Shown here one piece after another: positions 5,408 to 5,674 of a DNA stretch of 5,674 bases. Within the stretch, counting starts at the first letter, position 1. Each line of letters opens with the position of its first letter. Source of the DNA: an archaeon (GTDB lineage: Archaea > Hydrothermarchaeota > Hydrothermarchaeia > Hydrothermarchaeales > Hydrothermarchaeaceae). The notes below the pieces were generated by a model that worked only from the letters and a program-made list of their open reading frames with translations, did no database searches and was not told the DNA's origin. A program made the position numbers and the translations under genes. The stretch lies in the NCBI GenBank assembly GCA_018830205.1, contig JAHJSX010000144.1:1-5674 (forward strand), given 5' to 3'.

Positions 5408-5649
5408 ATTTGCCCAGGCTTCCTGCTCTAACTGCCGTCGATGTCATAAAGGCTCTGAAGAGGGCTGGCTTTGTTTTTGACCGGCATGCAAAAGGCAGCC
5501 ATGAGATATATTACAATCCAGCGACAAAGCGAAGGACTACGGTGCCAAATCATCCGGGCACGACTCTGCCAAGGGGTACGCTCAGGGCGATAATCAAGCA
5601 GGCCGGACTTACCAGGGACGAGTTTTTAAGGTTTTTGAAAAAGAAATAA
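5404..5649 (+). CDS. hicA: HicA-family mRNA interferase toxin
   Basis: An 81-residue HicA-type (YcfA-like) toxin with a double-stranded-RNA-binding-like fold. It shows LPALTAVDVIKALKRAGF (6-23), the active-site motif KGSH with H33 (30-33), a following strand EIYYNP, then TVPNHPGTTLPRGTLRAIIKQAGL (46-69) and the terminal DEFLRFLKKK. HicA cleaves mRNA in a ribosome-independent way, and the GSH histidine is the known catalytic residue. TTG 5404 overlaps the hicB stop (TTGA), which points to translational coupling; the in-frame TTG at 5410 is an alternative that removes two residues. All key residues are present, so it is probably active. The 25 bases after the stop up to the window edge are A/T-rich with no clear terminator. 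Confidence 0.88.
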   Translation: MNLPRLPALTAVDVIKALKRAGFVFDRHAKGSHEIYYNPATKRRTTVPNHPGTTLPRGTLRAIIKQAGLTRDEFLRFLKKK

Positions 5650-5674
5650 AATCCAAATCAAAAACTTTATTTAA

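Noticed and set aside
1..5674. CRISPR array, tRNA, rRNA or insertion sequence
   Set aside because: No regularly spaced repeats, cloverleaf sequence, transposase frame or terminal inverted repeats were seen.

Overview
The window is archaeal. The evidence is an archaeal-type pelota (Dom34) gene, the C-terminal part of an NFACT-family RqcH/NEMF homologue, an XPF/Mus81-type nuclease, and TATA-box promoters placed about 25 bases upstream of the start or presumed transcription start, several of which imply leaderless mRNAs. The lineage cannot be fixed from this sequence; a euryarchaeal or DPANN genome of middling GC would fit.

Left part (1-3595), informational core: the 3' end of rqcH (+) converges on a minus-strand pair, an ERCC4-HhH-SAP nuclease followed 17 bases later by a two-CBS-domain protein. 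The nuclease gene is divergent from pelota (+) across a very short gap with one near-palindromic TATA box that is well placed for both directions. RqcH and pelota both act on stalled ribosomes, so ribosome-rescue genes flank a DNA-repair type nuclease.

Middle (3596-4538), accessory: a 249-base intergenic stretch with a terminator-like hairpin, a G-rich block and back-to-back T tracts is followed by a minus-strand gene for a membrane-anchored or secreted protein. That protein has a Thr/Pro-rich linker and an unrecognised C-terminal domain encoded in noticeably AT-richer DNA.

Right part (4502-5649), toxin-antitoxin island: a RelB/RelE-type pair and then a HicB/HicA pair, both on the plus strand and both in antitoxin-first order. 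The two unrelated modules are preceded by nearly the same promoter block (20 of 21 core bases identical, similarity continuing downstream). Both antitoxins have ATG starts and both toxins appear to have TTG starts. The toxins of these families act on mRNA or translating ribosomes, which may be meaningful beside two ribosome-rescue genes, but that link is inference.
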